From: an uncultured Erysipelotrichaceae bacterium
GTDB taxonomy: Bacteria; Bacillota_I; Bacilli_A; RFN20; CAG-826
NCBI GenBank assembly: GCA_902773005.1
Contig: CACYCS010000093.1
Span: 1-64,000 of the forward strand
Direction of reading: 5' to 3'
DNA: 64,000 bases
Shown: in pieces, positions 28,368 to 36,563 of the stretch
How the letters are laid out: every line of letters begins with the position of its first letter
How positions within the stretch are numbered: position 1 is the first letter of the stretch
Program-made: the position numbers and the translations under genes
Notes under the pieces: generated by a model
What the model saw: only the letters and a program-made list of their open reading frames with translations
Database searches by the model: none
What the model was told of the DNA's origin: nothing

Positions 28368-28404
28368 AAGAGGGCCTCGGGCGATTGCCTAAGACCCTCT
28401 TTTT
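28368..28404 (+). terminator. Terminator after the GH2 gene
   Basis: AAGAGGG pairs with CCCTCTT, with further pairing inside (GGGC/GCC), followed by TTTT. The symmetrical sequence may also serve the convergent acyl-CoA ligase gene. Confidence 0.75.
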
Positions 28405-28440
28405 CGGCGGTGGGGGCGGTTAAGGTCAGGTTGCGGACCA

Positions 28441-29901
28441 TTAAGCGAGGAGCTTTTTGATTTGGACGCGGTCGACTTTGCCACTAGGGAGCAAGGGGAG
28501 GGAACTAACGAATTCGATCCGCTCCGGCCACATGATCTTAGGAAGCTTCTTCTCGATTTCAGCTTGGACGTCAGTTTGATTTTCCTTGTCCTTGAGGACG
28601 ATCATGGCGGCAGGGGCTTCGCCTGAGGTTTCGCTTGCCCTTCCGACGACGCAGCAACTCAAGATGCCTTCCACTTCCAATAGTCTTTTCTCGATTTCGG
28701 CGATGGAGAGGTTATTGCCATTGCGGATGATGATCTGCTTTTTCCTGCCGGTGATATGGAGATCGTTGTTTTCATCGAGATAGCCAATGTCGCCTGTCGC
28801 GAAATAGCCTTCTTCATCGATGCCGGTGTCTTTGCCTAAATAGCCTAACATCAAGGATGGTGAGCGGACGACGATTTCGCCAGGCTCTCCTTTGTCTACT
28901 TCGTTGCCGTTTTCATCTACTAGCCGCATCTCAGTGTCGGGGATGATTTGGCCAACGGTGGTCCTTCTTCTTTCTTGCGAGCCTTCTTGGCCTAAGGCGG
29001 CGATCGTGATGATCTCGCTTGCTCCATAGACTGGAAGCAATTTCATGCCGAGCGTCTCTTCGATTTCCTTGAATCTAGTCGCTTCGATTGGGGCGCCTCC
29101 GATGAGTCCGTTGCGAAGGCTTGGAATCTTGATGTTCCTCTCCTTCACGCGCTTGGCCAAAAGGTAATGGAAGGATGGGACGGTGTCGAAATAGGTGATT
29201 CTTTTGCGGATGGCGTAGTCGATGATGTCATCCAACTCCAAAGATGACGGGAAGCAGATCGCGAAACCGACGACGATCGGGATGTAGATGAGCGCGAGGC
29301 CGAATACGTGATAGAGGGGGATCATGACGATGCCGCGGTCGGTTTCGTCGCAAGAGCTTGGACCGGCGTAGCGCCTACAATGGGAGAAGAGGGTCTCCTG
29401 CGAGTGGCGGACGACTTTGAATTGGCCTTCGCTTCCCGAGGTGAATACCCATACGGCGTCGCTACTAGGGATTCTTTCGACCCCTGGGAAATCGCTTTGT
29501 TCTGCATCGAGATCCGGGACTTTGATGAGGGTGGATTCTTCGTTTCGTTCAATGGTCCATTCTGTGATGGCGTTTGCTTCGTCTTTTTGATAGGCGAGGC
29601 TATTGATGCGCGGGTCGAGGCTAGATAAGGCTTTGGCGTCTTGCCTAGAATCCGCGAGCACGGTGATGACGCCTAGGAACTGGAAGGCGTAGAACAATAT
29701 GGTGGTGGATGCGCTTCTAGTGGCTTTGATGATGACGGCTTCCCCTGGGCGATAGCCGAATTCATAGAGCCGCTTGGCGAGGCTAGATACCAAATGGTAT
29801 GTCTCTTCGATCGTGAAGTCGCCGATGCGGTCGTCCTCGAGCAAAGCGTTTTTTGATTGGTGCTCAACCCTTTCTAGAAAGGTCTTCTGGAATAGTGTCA
29901 T
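28441..29901 (-). CDS. AMP-binding acyl-CoA synthetase/ligase-like protein
   Basis: A 486-residue adenylate-forming enzyme. The phosphate-binding loop is TSGSEGQFK near residue 155. The core motifs are LPVYGASEI and YFATGDIGYLDENNDLHITG, followed by RKKQIIIRNG at the hinge. The conserved Lys lies in LPSGKVDR close to the C-terminus. It should activate a carboxylic acid as acyl-AMP and load it onto CoA or a carrier. The acid is unknown; no carrier or lipid operon is adjacent. TATAAT and an AAGAGAGA site precede the ATG. It is divergent from the membrane esterase. Confidence 0.85.
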   Translation of the reverse strand: MTLFQKTFLERVEHQSKNALLEDDRIGDFTIEETYHLVSSLAKRLYEFGYRPGEAVIIKATRSASTTILFYAFQFLGVITVLADSRQDAKALSSLDPRINSLAYQKDEANAITEWTIERNEESTLIKVPDLDAEQSDFPGVERIPSSDAVWVFTSGSEGQFKVVRHSQETLFSHCRRYAGPSSCDETDRGIVMIPLYHVFGLALIYIPIVVGFAICFPSSLELDDIIDYAIRKRITYFDTVPSFHYLLAKRVKERNIKIPSLRNGLIGGAPIEATRFKEIEETLGMKLLPVYGASEIITIAALGQEGSQERRRTTVGQIIPDTEMRLVDENGNEVDKGEPGEIVVRSPSLMLGYLGKDTGIDEEGYFATGDIGYLDENNDLHITGRKKQIIIRNGNNLSIAEIEKRLLEVEGILSCCVVGRASETSGEAPAAMIVLKDKENQTDVQAEIEKKLPKIMWPERIEFVSSLPLLPSGKVDRVQIKKLLA

Positions 29902-29972
29902 TTACGGTCTCTCTTCTTTGGTGCAAATTATAAACCAACCGAACTGATTTATGGGCGGGAATAGATTCTTTT

Positions 29973-30047
29973 CGCGCATGATGCGTGCACATGTGTATGC
30001 GTATTTGCGTGCGCGCTATTAAAAAACGCATGCCAATCTTCTATAAT
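29973..30047 (+). promoter_or_regulatory. CG-alternating tracts and -10 box before the membrane esterase
   Basis: CGCGCATGATGCGTGCACAT and GCGTGCGCGC (30007-30016) precede TATAAT at 30042-30047. A GAGGGA ribosome binding site follows at about 30060. Confidence 0.5.
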
Positions 30048-30071
30048 GATTCCGAAATCGAGGGAACGCGT

Positions 30072-31340
30072 ATGTCTCAGAAACTCTATTCCAGAATCCA
30101 TATTGTCTTCTTTGCCGTCCATATCGCCATGCTTCTGGCGGCTTTCATTTCCTATTTGGCTGTCGGGGAACTTTGGCTAAGCCTATCGATGCTAGCGGTG
30201 TTTGGATGCGTTGCGACATTCTCTTTGGCAACCTTCTTCCTGAACCTTCCGCCTCTATATCTTCTTCCTGCGGCGGGGCTCCTTATTATGGACACGAGCT
30301 TCTTGAATTTCACGACCGTCGGCTATAACCACCTGTACTTGATCGATGCGATTATCTTGATTGCTGGAGCGGTGGGCTTATCGGTTCTGCTTTTCCTCTC
30401 GAAGTCGAAGATCAAGAAGTCTGGCGTTCCTTTTCTAGCTGGATTCTTGGTTGCGGTGCTCGTGTCGGGATTAGGATTTGGCATTCCTAGCGGCATGGAA
30501 CGGAACGCGAAGGAAGTTGGCTTTGCTAGGTTCCAAGTCCCTTCGTTTGTGGACTCGGTCGAGGCTAGCGAGGCCGATAAAGGAAAAGTCGAGGACGTCT
30601 ATTATGACACCAAACATTATGCGACGAACGAAGCGCCAATTCAAAAAAGGGCGCAGGTCTATCTCCCACCTCATTACGATTCCTCGAAACCCTATAACAT
30701 CCTCTACCTTCTCCATGGCACGGGCGACGATGAGATCTATTGGCTCACCACGAACCATCAAAACAAGGTGATGCTTGATAACCTCATCAACATGAAGGCC
30801 ATCAATCCCTTGATCGTCGTCACTCCGACTTGGTACGTCGGCGATGATTGCGCGGATGATCTGGATCAGCTTACGTGGTCATTCAAGAAGGAACTGAGAA
30901 ATGACTTGATGCCCGCGATCGAAAGCAAATACTCCACTTTCACCGAAGGGGCGGTGGATCCTAATGCCTTTGCGTCCACTAGAGATCACCGCGCGTTCGC
31001 CGGGCTTTCTAGAGGCGCGGTCACAACCTATCATTCCGTCTTCATGGAGTCGCTTGACTATTTCTCCTATATCGGAACTTTCTCGGGATCAAGGACCACT
31101 GCAGCGCAGCTAAAGGAAGCACTGGAAAGGAATTCCTTCCTGGACCTTCCGATTCATTATTACTATGCTGCGGCAGGGACGTTCGATTTTGCTGAGCCGC
31201 TTCTATATAGCCAATATAACGACTATCTGAAGCTTGGACTTAGGATTGAGAATACGAGATTTGACGCAGTGCCATTCCGCTACCACAGCATGGAAAATTG
31301 GCATGTGAACCTATACAACTACCTCCAGCTGATATTCTAA
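30072..31340 (+). CDS. Membrane-anchored esterase, CE1/esterase-D-like
   Basis: A 422-residue protein. About four membrane helices occupy the first 135 residues. An alpha/beta-hydrolase domain of the putative-esterase family (as in feruloyl and acetylxylan esterases) follows. YLPPHYDSSKPYNILYLLHG marks its start, AFAGLSRGAV holds the nucleophile Ser, an Asp follows in AGTFDFAE and the His is in YHSMENWHVN. It should remove acyl groups from plant polysaccharides or another ester outside the cell. The start at 30072 was chosen for its GAGGGA site; the open frame upstream is intergenic. Confidence 0.8.
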   Translation: MSQKLYSRIHIVFFAVHIAMLLAAFISYLAVGELWLSLSMLAVFGCVATFSLATFFLNLPPLYLLPAAGLLIMDTSFLNFTTVGYNHLYLIDAIILIAGAVGLSVLLFLSKSKIKKSGVPFLAGFLVAVLVSGLGFGIPSGMERNAKEVGFARFQVPSFVDSVEASEADKGKVEDVYYDTKHYATNEAPIQKRAQVYLPPHYDSSKPYNILYLLHGTGDDEIYWLTTNHQNKVMLDNLINMKAINPLIVVTPTWYVGDDCADDLDQLTWSFKKELRNDLMPAIESKYSTFTEGAVDPNAFASTRDHRAFAGLSRGAVTTYHSVFMESLDYFSYIGTFSGSRTTAAQLKEALERNSFLDLPIHYYYAAAGTFDFAEPLLYSQYNDYLKLGLRIENTRFDAVPFRYHSMENWHVNLYNYLQLIF

Positions 31341-31358
31341 AGTCGGACAATCATTAGG

Positions 31359-31392
31359 GCCGCTTGGCTGTGTGAGGCGAGGCGGCTTTTTT
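31359..31392 (+). terminator. Terminator of the membrane esterase gene
   Basis: GCCGC pairs with GCGGC, with GCT/AGGC pairing inside, followed by six T. Confidence 0.65.
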
Positions 31393-31605
31393 CGTGTTTC
31401 TGAAAAAGTTTTCCATCTTTGTCAACGTAAAAAATGAAAAACAAAGAAAAATAAATTTTTTTAAAACCTCAAAATAGACACAAAAAAATTCGATGAAATC
31501 GAAACAAATATTACAAAGCGATATTGCAAAAAATGTCAACCGATAAAAAATTTAGGTCACAATTTCGATTTTTTCAGCAATTAGTAAGTAGGAGGATGAT
31601 CAGAA
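31393..31605 (+). other. Very AT-rich leader/promoter region of the small-ORF and RNA locus
   Basis: A run of A- and T-tracts (31430-31580) stands out from the 50% GC surroundings and resembles a strong promoter with upstream A/T elements. TTGCAA near 31524 and AT-rich boxes downstream could form the promoter. It ends with AGGAGG at 31590-31595. Confidence 0.4.
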
Positions 31606-31704
31606 ATGATTATCACTTCCAAGGGGCTGCAGCCGCGCATTCTGAAGGACTTGCTTGCATTCGACACCCGGAGCAAGCATGGTCATGAGGAAGAAGTTCC
31701 GTAA
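31606..31704 (+). CDS. Small ORF of 32 residues with strong ribosome binding site
   Basis: ATG at 31606 follows AGGAGG (31590-31595) by 10 bases. The peptide begins MIITSKGLQPRILKDLLAFD and ends in HEEEVP. It is not recognised. It overlaps the next small ORF by 20 bases in another frame and may be a leader peptide that couples translation. Confidence 0.45.
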   Translation: MIITSKGLQPRILKDLLAFDTRSKHGHEEEVP

Positions 31705-31759
31705 GGTTGTGACGCTCCTAATCGTCGTCGCATTGCTCTTGGCGCTCCTCGGAGCCTAG
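31685..31759 (+). CDS. 24-residue hydrophobic peptide (type I toxin-like)
   Basis: The peptide is basic at its start (MRKKFRK) and continues as one hydrophobic helix (VVTLLIVVALLLALLGA). A GGAG site lies 11 bases before the ATG. Size and layout resemble membrane peptides of type I toxin-antitoxin systems such as Fst or Ldr, but sequence identity to these is not evident. It ends 10 bases before the first structured RNA copy. Confidence 0.45.
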   Translation: MRKKFRKVVTLLIVVALLLALLGA

Positions 31760-31769
31760 AGCAAAGAGA

Positions 31770-31982
31770 AGCCCCGTCTTGGCTGAGATGGGGCTTCGAG
31801 CGACGTCCGTTAGGACGCCAAGGGTGCTCGTCAAATGGCGAGTGCCCAAACCTACGAGATTATTATGCGCCGGGGGTTTCTCCGGGTAAACCCCTGGCTG
31901 CAGCCTCATCGAGGAGTAAGGCCGCGAATTGCTTCGGCAAGGCGCGGCTTTTATCAGTTTTCGGCAGGACAAAACATGTCCG
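31770..31982 (+). ncRNA. Structured RNA element, copy 1
   Basis: Five hairpins can be drawn in order: CCCCGTCT/AGATGGGG with loop TGGCTG; CGTCC/GGACG with loop GTTA; GGGTGCTCG/CGAGTGCCC; GCCGGGGGTTT/AAACCCCTGGC; and GCCGCG/CGCGGC enclosing TTGC-TTCG-GCAA. The last is followed by TTTTAT and looks like a terminator on the plus strand. A short GGACA/TGTCC hairpin closes the unit. The family is not recognised. A second copy follows 246 bases later with substitutions that keep the stems. Confidence 0.6.
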
Positions 31983-32015
31983 CTTGAAAAAGGGCGAGGC
32001 GCCGCGGAACAAGAA

Positions 32016-32230
32016 AACCCCGTCTCAGCCAAGACGGGGCTTCCAGCGGCGTCCGTTAGGACGTCACGAGGGCTCGTCGAATGGCGAGTGCCCTAACATA
32101 CGCACTTATATTATGCGCCGGGGGTCTCTCATGGTAAACCTTTGGCTGCAGCTCTGCTGAGGAGCAAAGCCGCGAATTGCTTTGGCAAGGCGCGGCTTTT
32201 ATCTGTTTTCGGCAGGACAAAACATGTCCG
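32016..32230 (+). ncRNA. Structured RNA element, copy 2
   Basis: The same five hairpins as copy 1. In the fourth, three C on the 3' arm have become T, keeping G-T pairs. In the first, the outer stem is kept (CCCCGTCT/AGACGGGG) but the loop is CAGCCA, the exact reverse complement of the copy 1 loop. The terminator-like hairpin ends at 32196 and is followed by TTTTAT. The segment lies past the end of the minus-strand esterase gene, so read-through from either side is possible. Confidence 0.6.
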
Positions 32231-32255
32231 GTAAGGCTTGCTTATACCGGTCAGC

Positions 32256-33302
32256 TTATCTCCCATAGAACGATTTTAGGAACTCTCTTACGGGTTCTAG
32301 ACTTTCGTGAGTGTAGAATCTGTCGTCGGCGTGCTTCCATCCCTTTTCTAAGCGGAACGTGACATTTTCCTCGCCAATCTTTTGGACGAATGCATCCCTT
32401 AGCCTTTCGGATTGGCGGTATGGGACGGTGATATCGATATCTCCATGAGAGATATACGCCTTGAAGTCAGGCCGATTCCAAGTTTCATCCAGATGGCGCG
32501 ACGCGCTTATTTCTCTGAGTTTATCTTCGTTGAAATCATATACGTTTGCGTTGAGGAACCTGTGCGTCATGTTGCTCTCTTCGCTCGCGTCGTTTGAGCC
32601 AACCATATTGAGCAGCCATCTAGGGTATCCTAGATCCTTGAAATCAGGCGTGTATTTGTCGAAATCGATGATGCCATAGAAGTCCACGAGCGCGCCGACT
32701 TCCGCGGTGACTGGATTCGATTCGCTTTCTCCGATGTAAGGCAATGAAGAGAATTCGTCGTTGGCTGTGGTTGCCATCATCGCGGCAAGATACCCTCCGG
32801 CCGATTCGCCCCAAACTGCGATCTTGCTGCAGTCATAACCATATTCGTCTGCGTGCGCTTTGAGGAATTTGATCGCGGCTTTGCAGTCTTCGATGCAGGC
32901 GGGGTATGTTGCCTCGTCCGACAGCCGGTAGTTGATGGATGCGCATGCATACCCTGCCGCGCGCATGTCTTGATACATGAGCTTGGCTTGACGGGATTGG
33001 GATGTGCCTTCGAGGAACCCGCCGCCGTGGATCATGACGTAAAGCGGCGGCTTTTCGCCATCTTCACGCTCCGGAACGTAGATATCGAGGTAGTCGTTTT
33101 CCGATACTCTGCTATAGGGAATTTTTTCGTAAGTTTTTCCCTGCCATTCCGGGATAGGTATGTCCCTATCGAATGCGGTGGCGTTCCTTAGCATAAGGTT
33201 GAGAGTCCCTTTGTTTAGACCGAGTTCGACCGCGACCGTGATTCCTAGTCCAATGACGGCTGCGCCGATGATTGATAAAGCGATGACGAGACCTTTTTTC
33301 AT
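32256..33302 (-). CDS. Alpha/beta-hydrolase esterase/lipase (HSL/BD-FAE-like), membrane-anchored
   Basis: A 348-residue protein with an N-terminal membrane helix (GLVIALSIIGAAVIGLGITV). The oxyanion motif is MIHGGGFLEG, the nucleophile Ser lies in VWGESAGGYLA, the Asp is probably in HGDIDITVPY and the His in GWKHADDRF. Such enzymes remove acetyl or feruloyl groups from short substrates. The start at 33302 follows a GAGGAAA site. It is a single gene on the minus strand, divergent from the membrane gene at 33.4 kb. Confidence 0.82.
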   Translation of the reverse strand: MKKGLVIALSIIGAAVIGLGITVAVELGLNKGTLNLMLRNATAFDRDIPIPEWQGKTYEKIPYSRVSENDYLDIYVPEREDGEKPPLYVMIHGGGFLEGTSQSRQAKLMYQDMRAAGYACASINYRLSDEATYPACIEDCKAAIKFLKAHADEYGYDCSKIAVWGESAGGYLAAMMATTANDEFSSLPYIGESESNPVTAEVGALVDFYGIIDFDKYTPDFKDLGYPRWLLNMVGSNDASEESNMTHRFLNANVYDFNEDKLREISASRHLDETWNRPDFKAYISHGDIDITVPYRQSERLRDAFVQKIGEENVTFRLEKGWKHADDRFYTHESLEPVREFLKSFYGR

Positions 33303-33347
33303 ATGCGGTTTCCTCTTTTGAAACATGATAGCGCAACTTCATCTCAA

Positions 33348-33393
33348 GCGCACGCGCGAACGTAATGCGCGCGAAGGCCCTATTTGCTACAAT
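33348..33393 (+). promoter_or_regulatory. CG-alternating tract and -10 box giving a leaderless start
   Basis: GCGCACGCGCG (33348-33358) and TGCGCGCG (33366-33373) precede TACAAT at 33388-33393. Seven bases after the last base of the -10 box is the A of the ATG. Confidence 0.55.
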
Positions 33394-33399
33394 AAGCAC

Positions 33400-34047
33400 A
33401 TGAGCCTTTATTGGATTCCAATCCTAGTGAGCGCTGCCATCTTATTAGTTGGCCTGCTCATTAACAACGCGTTCGCATCAAAAGCGGTTATAGGCGGGGC
33501 GATGCTCGCGCTGCTGATTCCTCTCGTTCAGGGCAATGCGTTTTCATTTTCTTATACTTCGATATTCACGCTTTGCTATGCGGCGCTGCTTATTTTGACG
33601 CACTTCTTAAGCATGATTCCCATCAAAAACAAATACATGGGGTCCCTATGTCGATATCTTCCGACGACGCTTGGCATTGTACTTTCCATTCCCGCGATCT
33701 TTATTTACGGTGCGCAGGGAGATCATTATCAGACCTATGTTTACGTTGCGATTGGCATTGGAGTGGGACTAGGGATATCGGCCCCATTTCTCATTATTAG
33801 GAATTTCTGGAAATGCGACATTCTGTCCAAGGTGCTTGCATGGCTTTTCTACATGATTGGGTTTGCTGCTTTCTCCTATTGCTTCCTTAGCGCAATCCAA
33901 TCGCGCTACCTAGTCCTATATTGCGCGAGTCTATTCGCTGCGCTTGTTGGAGTCGCTGCCCATGACTTCGATAAGACGAGCTCGGCGCTTCGCTACGCTG
34001 CGACGATTGGCGTTGCGATCTTCGCTGTGGCTCCACTAGTATTCTAA
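33400..34047 (+). CDS. Integral membrane protein of unknown function
   Basis: A 215-residue protein with about seven or eight hydrophobic helices and few charged residues; I do not recognise the family with confidence. The size and layout are somewhat like YhhN/TMEM86 lysoplasmalogenases, but I could not confirm the motifs. Its TAA stop overlaps the ATG of the GH43 lipoprotein gene (TAATG), so they are co-translated. It appears to be translated from a leaderless mRNA. Confidence 0.65.
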   Translation: MSLYWIPILVSAAILLVGLLINNAFASKAVIGGAMLALLIPLVQGNAFSFSYTSIFTLCYAALLILTHFLSMIPIKNKYMGSLCRYLPTTLGIVLSIPAIFIYGAQGDHYQTYVYVAIGIGVGLGISAPFLIIRNFWKCDILSKVLAWLFYMIGFAAFSYCFLSAIQSRYLVLYCASLFAALVGVAAHDFDKTSSALRYAATIGVAIFAVAPLVF

Positions 34048-35231
34048 TGATGAAAAGAGCGAACCCCTTATTCATATTTCCTCTAGTCGCGATGAGCTTA
34101 GCCTCGTGCGCCCCGAGCTTGATCTATGACAACAAAGATGTCGATATGCGAGGGACAATCACCTCCTTTAAGCCCGGGAGCGTGTGGCGCGATGTGGATG
34201 GCAATGTCATTCAAGCCCATGGCGGGCAGATTCAGATGATGCCGATTCCGAATGAGCACGGCGTTAAAGAGAACAAATACGTTTGGGTAGGCGAGAACAA
34301 GACGAATGGATCGCGCGGTGACCCAGTCTCGCTTTATTGGAGCGATGACCTATACAATTGGCATTGCGGGGGCGAGGTGATGCGAACCGTCGAGAAGCGC
34401 GAAGACCTCGATGAGGATCCTTATTTCTCCTCTTTGTATTCTTCTTATACGGCGGCGCAAAAGGACAATGTCTACACGATTCTCAATAAGTCCGCGGTGG
34501 TGGAACGGCCCAAGATGCTATATAACGCCAAAAACGACAATTACGTCATCTGGTTTCATAGCGACGGCCCAACCCCTGCCCATGACTTTGCTTATGACGC
34601 CGGATGCAGTGGGGTGGCCGTAAGCGATTCGCCTTTCGGCCCATTCCGATTGATTGATCGCTATCGGCTGAATGAATGCCCTGATGATCAATTCGATTGC
34701 TTCCCGCTTAGCAAAGGGGAAGCGCGCGACATGAATTTGTTCCAAGACGATGACGGCAAAGCCTATATCGTCTACACGAGTGAAAACAACAAAACCATAT
34801 ACCTGTCCCGCTTGAATGAGGATTACACCTATTTGGACGTCGACCCAAAGGAAGCGGTGCACAAAAGGGATTTCATAAGGCTTTTCCCTTCGTCGATGAG
34901 GGAGGCGCCAGCCTTAGCGAAGATCGAGGGGCGTTATTACCTCATGACTTCTTCGACCACGGGCTGGGCTTCCAATGTGGCGACATGCTGGAGCAGCGAC
35001 TCGCTTTTTGGGGAATGGAGGAGCGACGGCAATCCCTGCGTTGGCGAAGGAAGCATGTTCGCTTTCGACACCCAATCGACTTGCATCTTCCAAGCGAGCA
35101 ACGGGGCTTGGATCTATTATGGCGACCGCTGGAACGCAAAGAAAATCGCCGACTCCAGATATGTCTGGCTGCCGGCGAAGCTGAACGATGGGAAGCTCAA
35201 TATCGAATGGAAGTCGAACTGGACTTATTGA
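34047..35231 (+). CDS. GH43-family lipoprotein (arabinanase/galactanase-like)
   Basis: A 394-residue lipoprotein with signal peptide ending SLASC. The five-bladed propeller begins with QAHGGQI, in place of the usual HDP block. Further blocks include ERPKMLYN, EARDMNLFQDDDGKAYIVY and REAPALAKIEGRYYLMTSS, which supplies the probable acid Glu. The pattern is like the GH43 subgroup that holds exo-beta-1,3-galactanases, but the substrate is not certain. It should trim arabinose, xylose or galactose units at the outer membrane face. It starts within the stop of the membrane gene before it, and its end overlaps the convergent PAP2 gene by 7 bases. Confidence 0.78.
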   Translation: MMKRANPLFIFPLVAMSLASCAPSLIYDNKDVDMRGTITSFKPGSVWRDVDGNVIQAHGGQIQMMPIPNEHGVKENKYVWVGENKTNGSRGDPVSLYWSDDLYNWHCGGEVMRTVEKREDLDEDPYFSSLYSSYTAAQKDNVYTILNKSAVVERPKMLYNAKNDNYVIWFHSDGPTPAHDFAYDAGCSGVAVSDSPFGPFRLIDRYRLNECPDDQFDCFPLSKGEARDMNLFQDDDGKAYIVYTSENNKTIYLSRLNEDYTYLDVDPKEAVHKRDFIRLFPSSMREAPALAKIEGRYYLMTSSTTGWASNVATCWSSDSLFGEWRSDGNPCVGEGSMFAFDTQSTCIFQASNGAWIYYGDRWNAKKIADSRYVWLPAKLNDGKLNIEWKSNWTY

Positions 35232-36190
35232 TTCGAGTCGGGCTTAGCCAAATTGACCTCAGGGAATTTCTTAACGACTTTATCAGCGATTAGGGCGACT
35301 AAGAAAGCACATAAAGTGGCAAGGATCGCGCCGAAGGAGACGTCGCTTAGGAAGTGGGCACCATTGACGATGCGGGCAAATGCCGTCGTGATGGTAAGAG
35401 CGAGAACGACGAAGATCGAGATGTGCTTGACGAGCTCTTTATCGCTCGTTCCTTTGACGGCGGAGAGGATGAGCGGGACGACGATGAAGGCCGCGATTCC
35501 ACCGGTATGTCCGGATGGGAAGGACTTAAGGGCGTCGCTATTTCCACCATTATCGAGCTTATGACCGATAGAGAACTGCCACCAGGCACGGAAGTCATCG
35601 GTCGAGTAAGCGTTATCAGCCCATGCGAGGAAGCGGTAGCGGGGGCGTCCAGCAAGGATCTTGAAGACGTTGAGCGCGCCTTGGAAGATTCCGAAGGTCA
35701 AGACGACGGCAAGGCCAAGAACAGCAAGGCGGTATGGGGAGATGTTATCGTCATCGGCAAGAACGAAGCCCAGGAAATAGAGCCAGACGTTGATCGCAAT
35801 CGCAAGGACGGCTGCCATCACGTTAGAAACGGTATAGCCATATCCATTTGTCACGTCGCTTCCCTTGAGGTCCTTGTAATTGAAATAGAAGACCGCTCCG
35901 ACGACCACGACTCCGACAAGGATCCCTAGGGCGATCAGCCAAGGCCTATTGCCTTTGCGGATCAAACCCTTTCCGGCGATTCCTGCGCCGATCGGCCCAA
36001 CGAAGGTGACAATGACAGAACCCCATGACTCAAAGAACATGCCAAATGGCGTCCCTTGGGTCGCGATGGAGGTCGAAAGCTTCAAATCGAATATGCTTCC
36101 GAGGATAAGCCCGATGAGGGCAATGACCCAAAACAATAGGAAATACCAGAGTTTCAAACCAAGAAATGATTTGTTGAGTACGTTTTTCAT
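35225..36190 (-). CDS. PAP2-family membrane phosphatase
   Basis: A 321-residue protein with about eight membrane helices. The three PAP2 signature blocks are present: ILAGRPRYRF, FPSGHTGGIAA and RIVNGAHFLSDVSFGAI. It should dephosphorylate a lipid phosphate such as phosphatidate or undecaprenyl pyrophosphate on the outer face. The start at 36190 is fixed by GAGGAG 7 bases upstream. A CATAAT box lies a further 20 bases up. The last codons overlap the end of the GH43 gene on the other strand. Confidence 0.85.
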   Translation of the reverse strand: MKNVLNKSFLGLKLWYFLLFWVIALIGLILGSIFDLKLSTSIATQGTPFGMFFESWGSVIVTFVGPIGAGIAGKGLIRKGNRPWLIALGILVGVVVVGAVFYFNYKDLKGSDVTNGYGYTVSNVMAAVLAIAINVWLYFLGFVLADDDNISPYRLAVLGLAVVLTFGIFQGALNVFKILAGRPRYRFLAWADNAYSTDDFRAWWQFSIGHKLDNGGNSDALKSFPSGHTGGIAAFIVVPLILSAVKGTSDKELVKHISIFVVLALTITTAFARIVNGAHFLSDVSFGAILATLCAFLVALIADKVVKKFPEVNLAKPDSNQ

Positions 36191-36226
36191 GCTTTGCTCC
36201 TCATTACGGGCTAGATTATGCCACAA

Positions 36227-36563
36227 TTGCGGGAAAGTCGCATCATGAAGCCGAGTTGACGCGATGATGGTTCGTGTTTTTCAATGCCGTACATCTCGAT
36301 GATTGGGCAATGCTTTTTCGCGACCAGAATAGACCCGCGCATTGTATTCTGCTTCGCATTTCCCCATAGATATCTCCTTTAGGGAATACGTTTTCAGGGA
36401 ATACGTCTTCCCTATAAATTGCATCTTGTAATGAATCAGGATTCAACGCCAAAGGGTCGCTTGTCGATTTGGAGCTAAATCAACATTTTTTGCGTTATGT
36501 GTTGTTCGACTCGAAGGGCACGGAAAGTAAATTATTGGTGTCAGCGAAAGGAGAATCGAAACA
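36227..36563. other. Intergenic stretch with a tandem 15-bp repeat
   Basis: No gene is supported. AGGGAATACGTTTTC (36381-36395) is followed directly by AGGGAATACGTCTTC (36396-36410). A GAAAGGAGAA ribosome binding site at the right end belongs to the next gene. Confidence 0.5.

Noticed and set aside
31354-31539. 61-codon open frame on the minus strand in the AT-rich region
   Set aside because: Phe-rich translation from A-tracts, no ribosome binding site; better explained as promoter DNA.
31718-32032. 104-codon open frame on the minus strand across the first RNA copy
   Set aside because: It spans hairpins that are conserved between the two RNA copies, and the second copy does not keep the frame.
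31770-32230. Insertion sequence or integron attC sites
   Set aside because: No transposase or integrase, no terminal inverted repeats with target duplication; conserved stems point to RNA.
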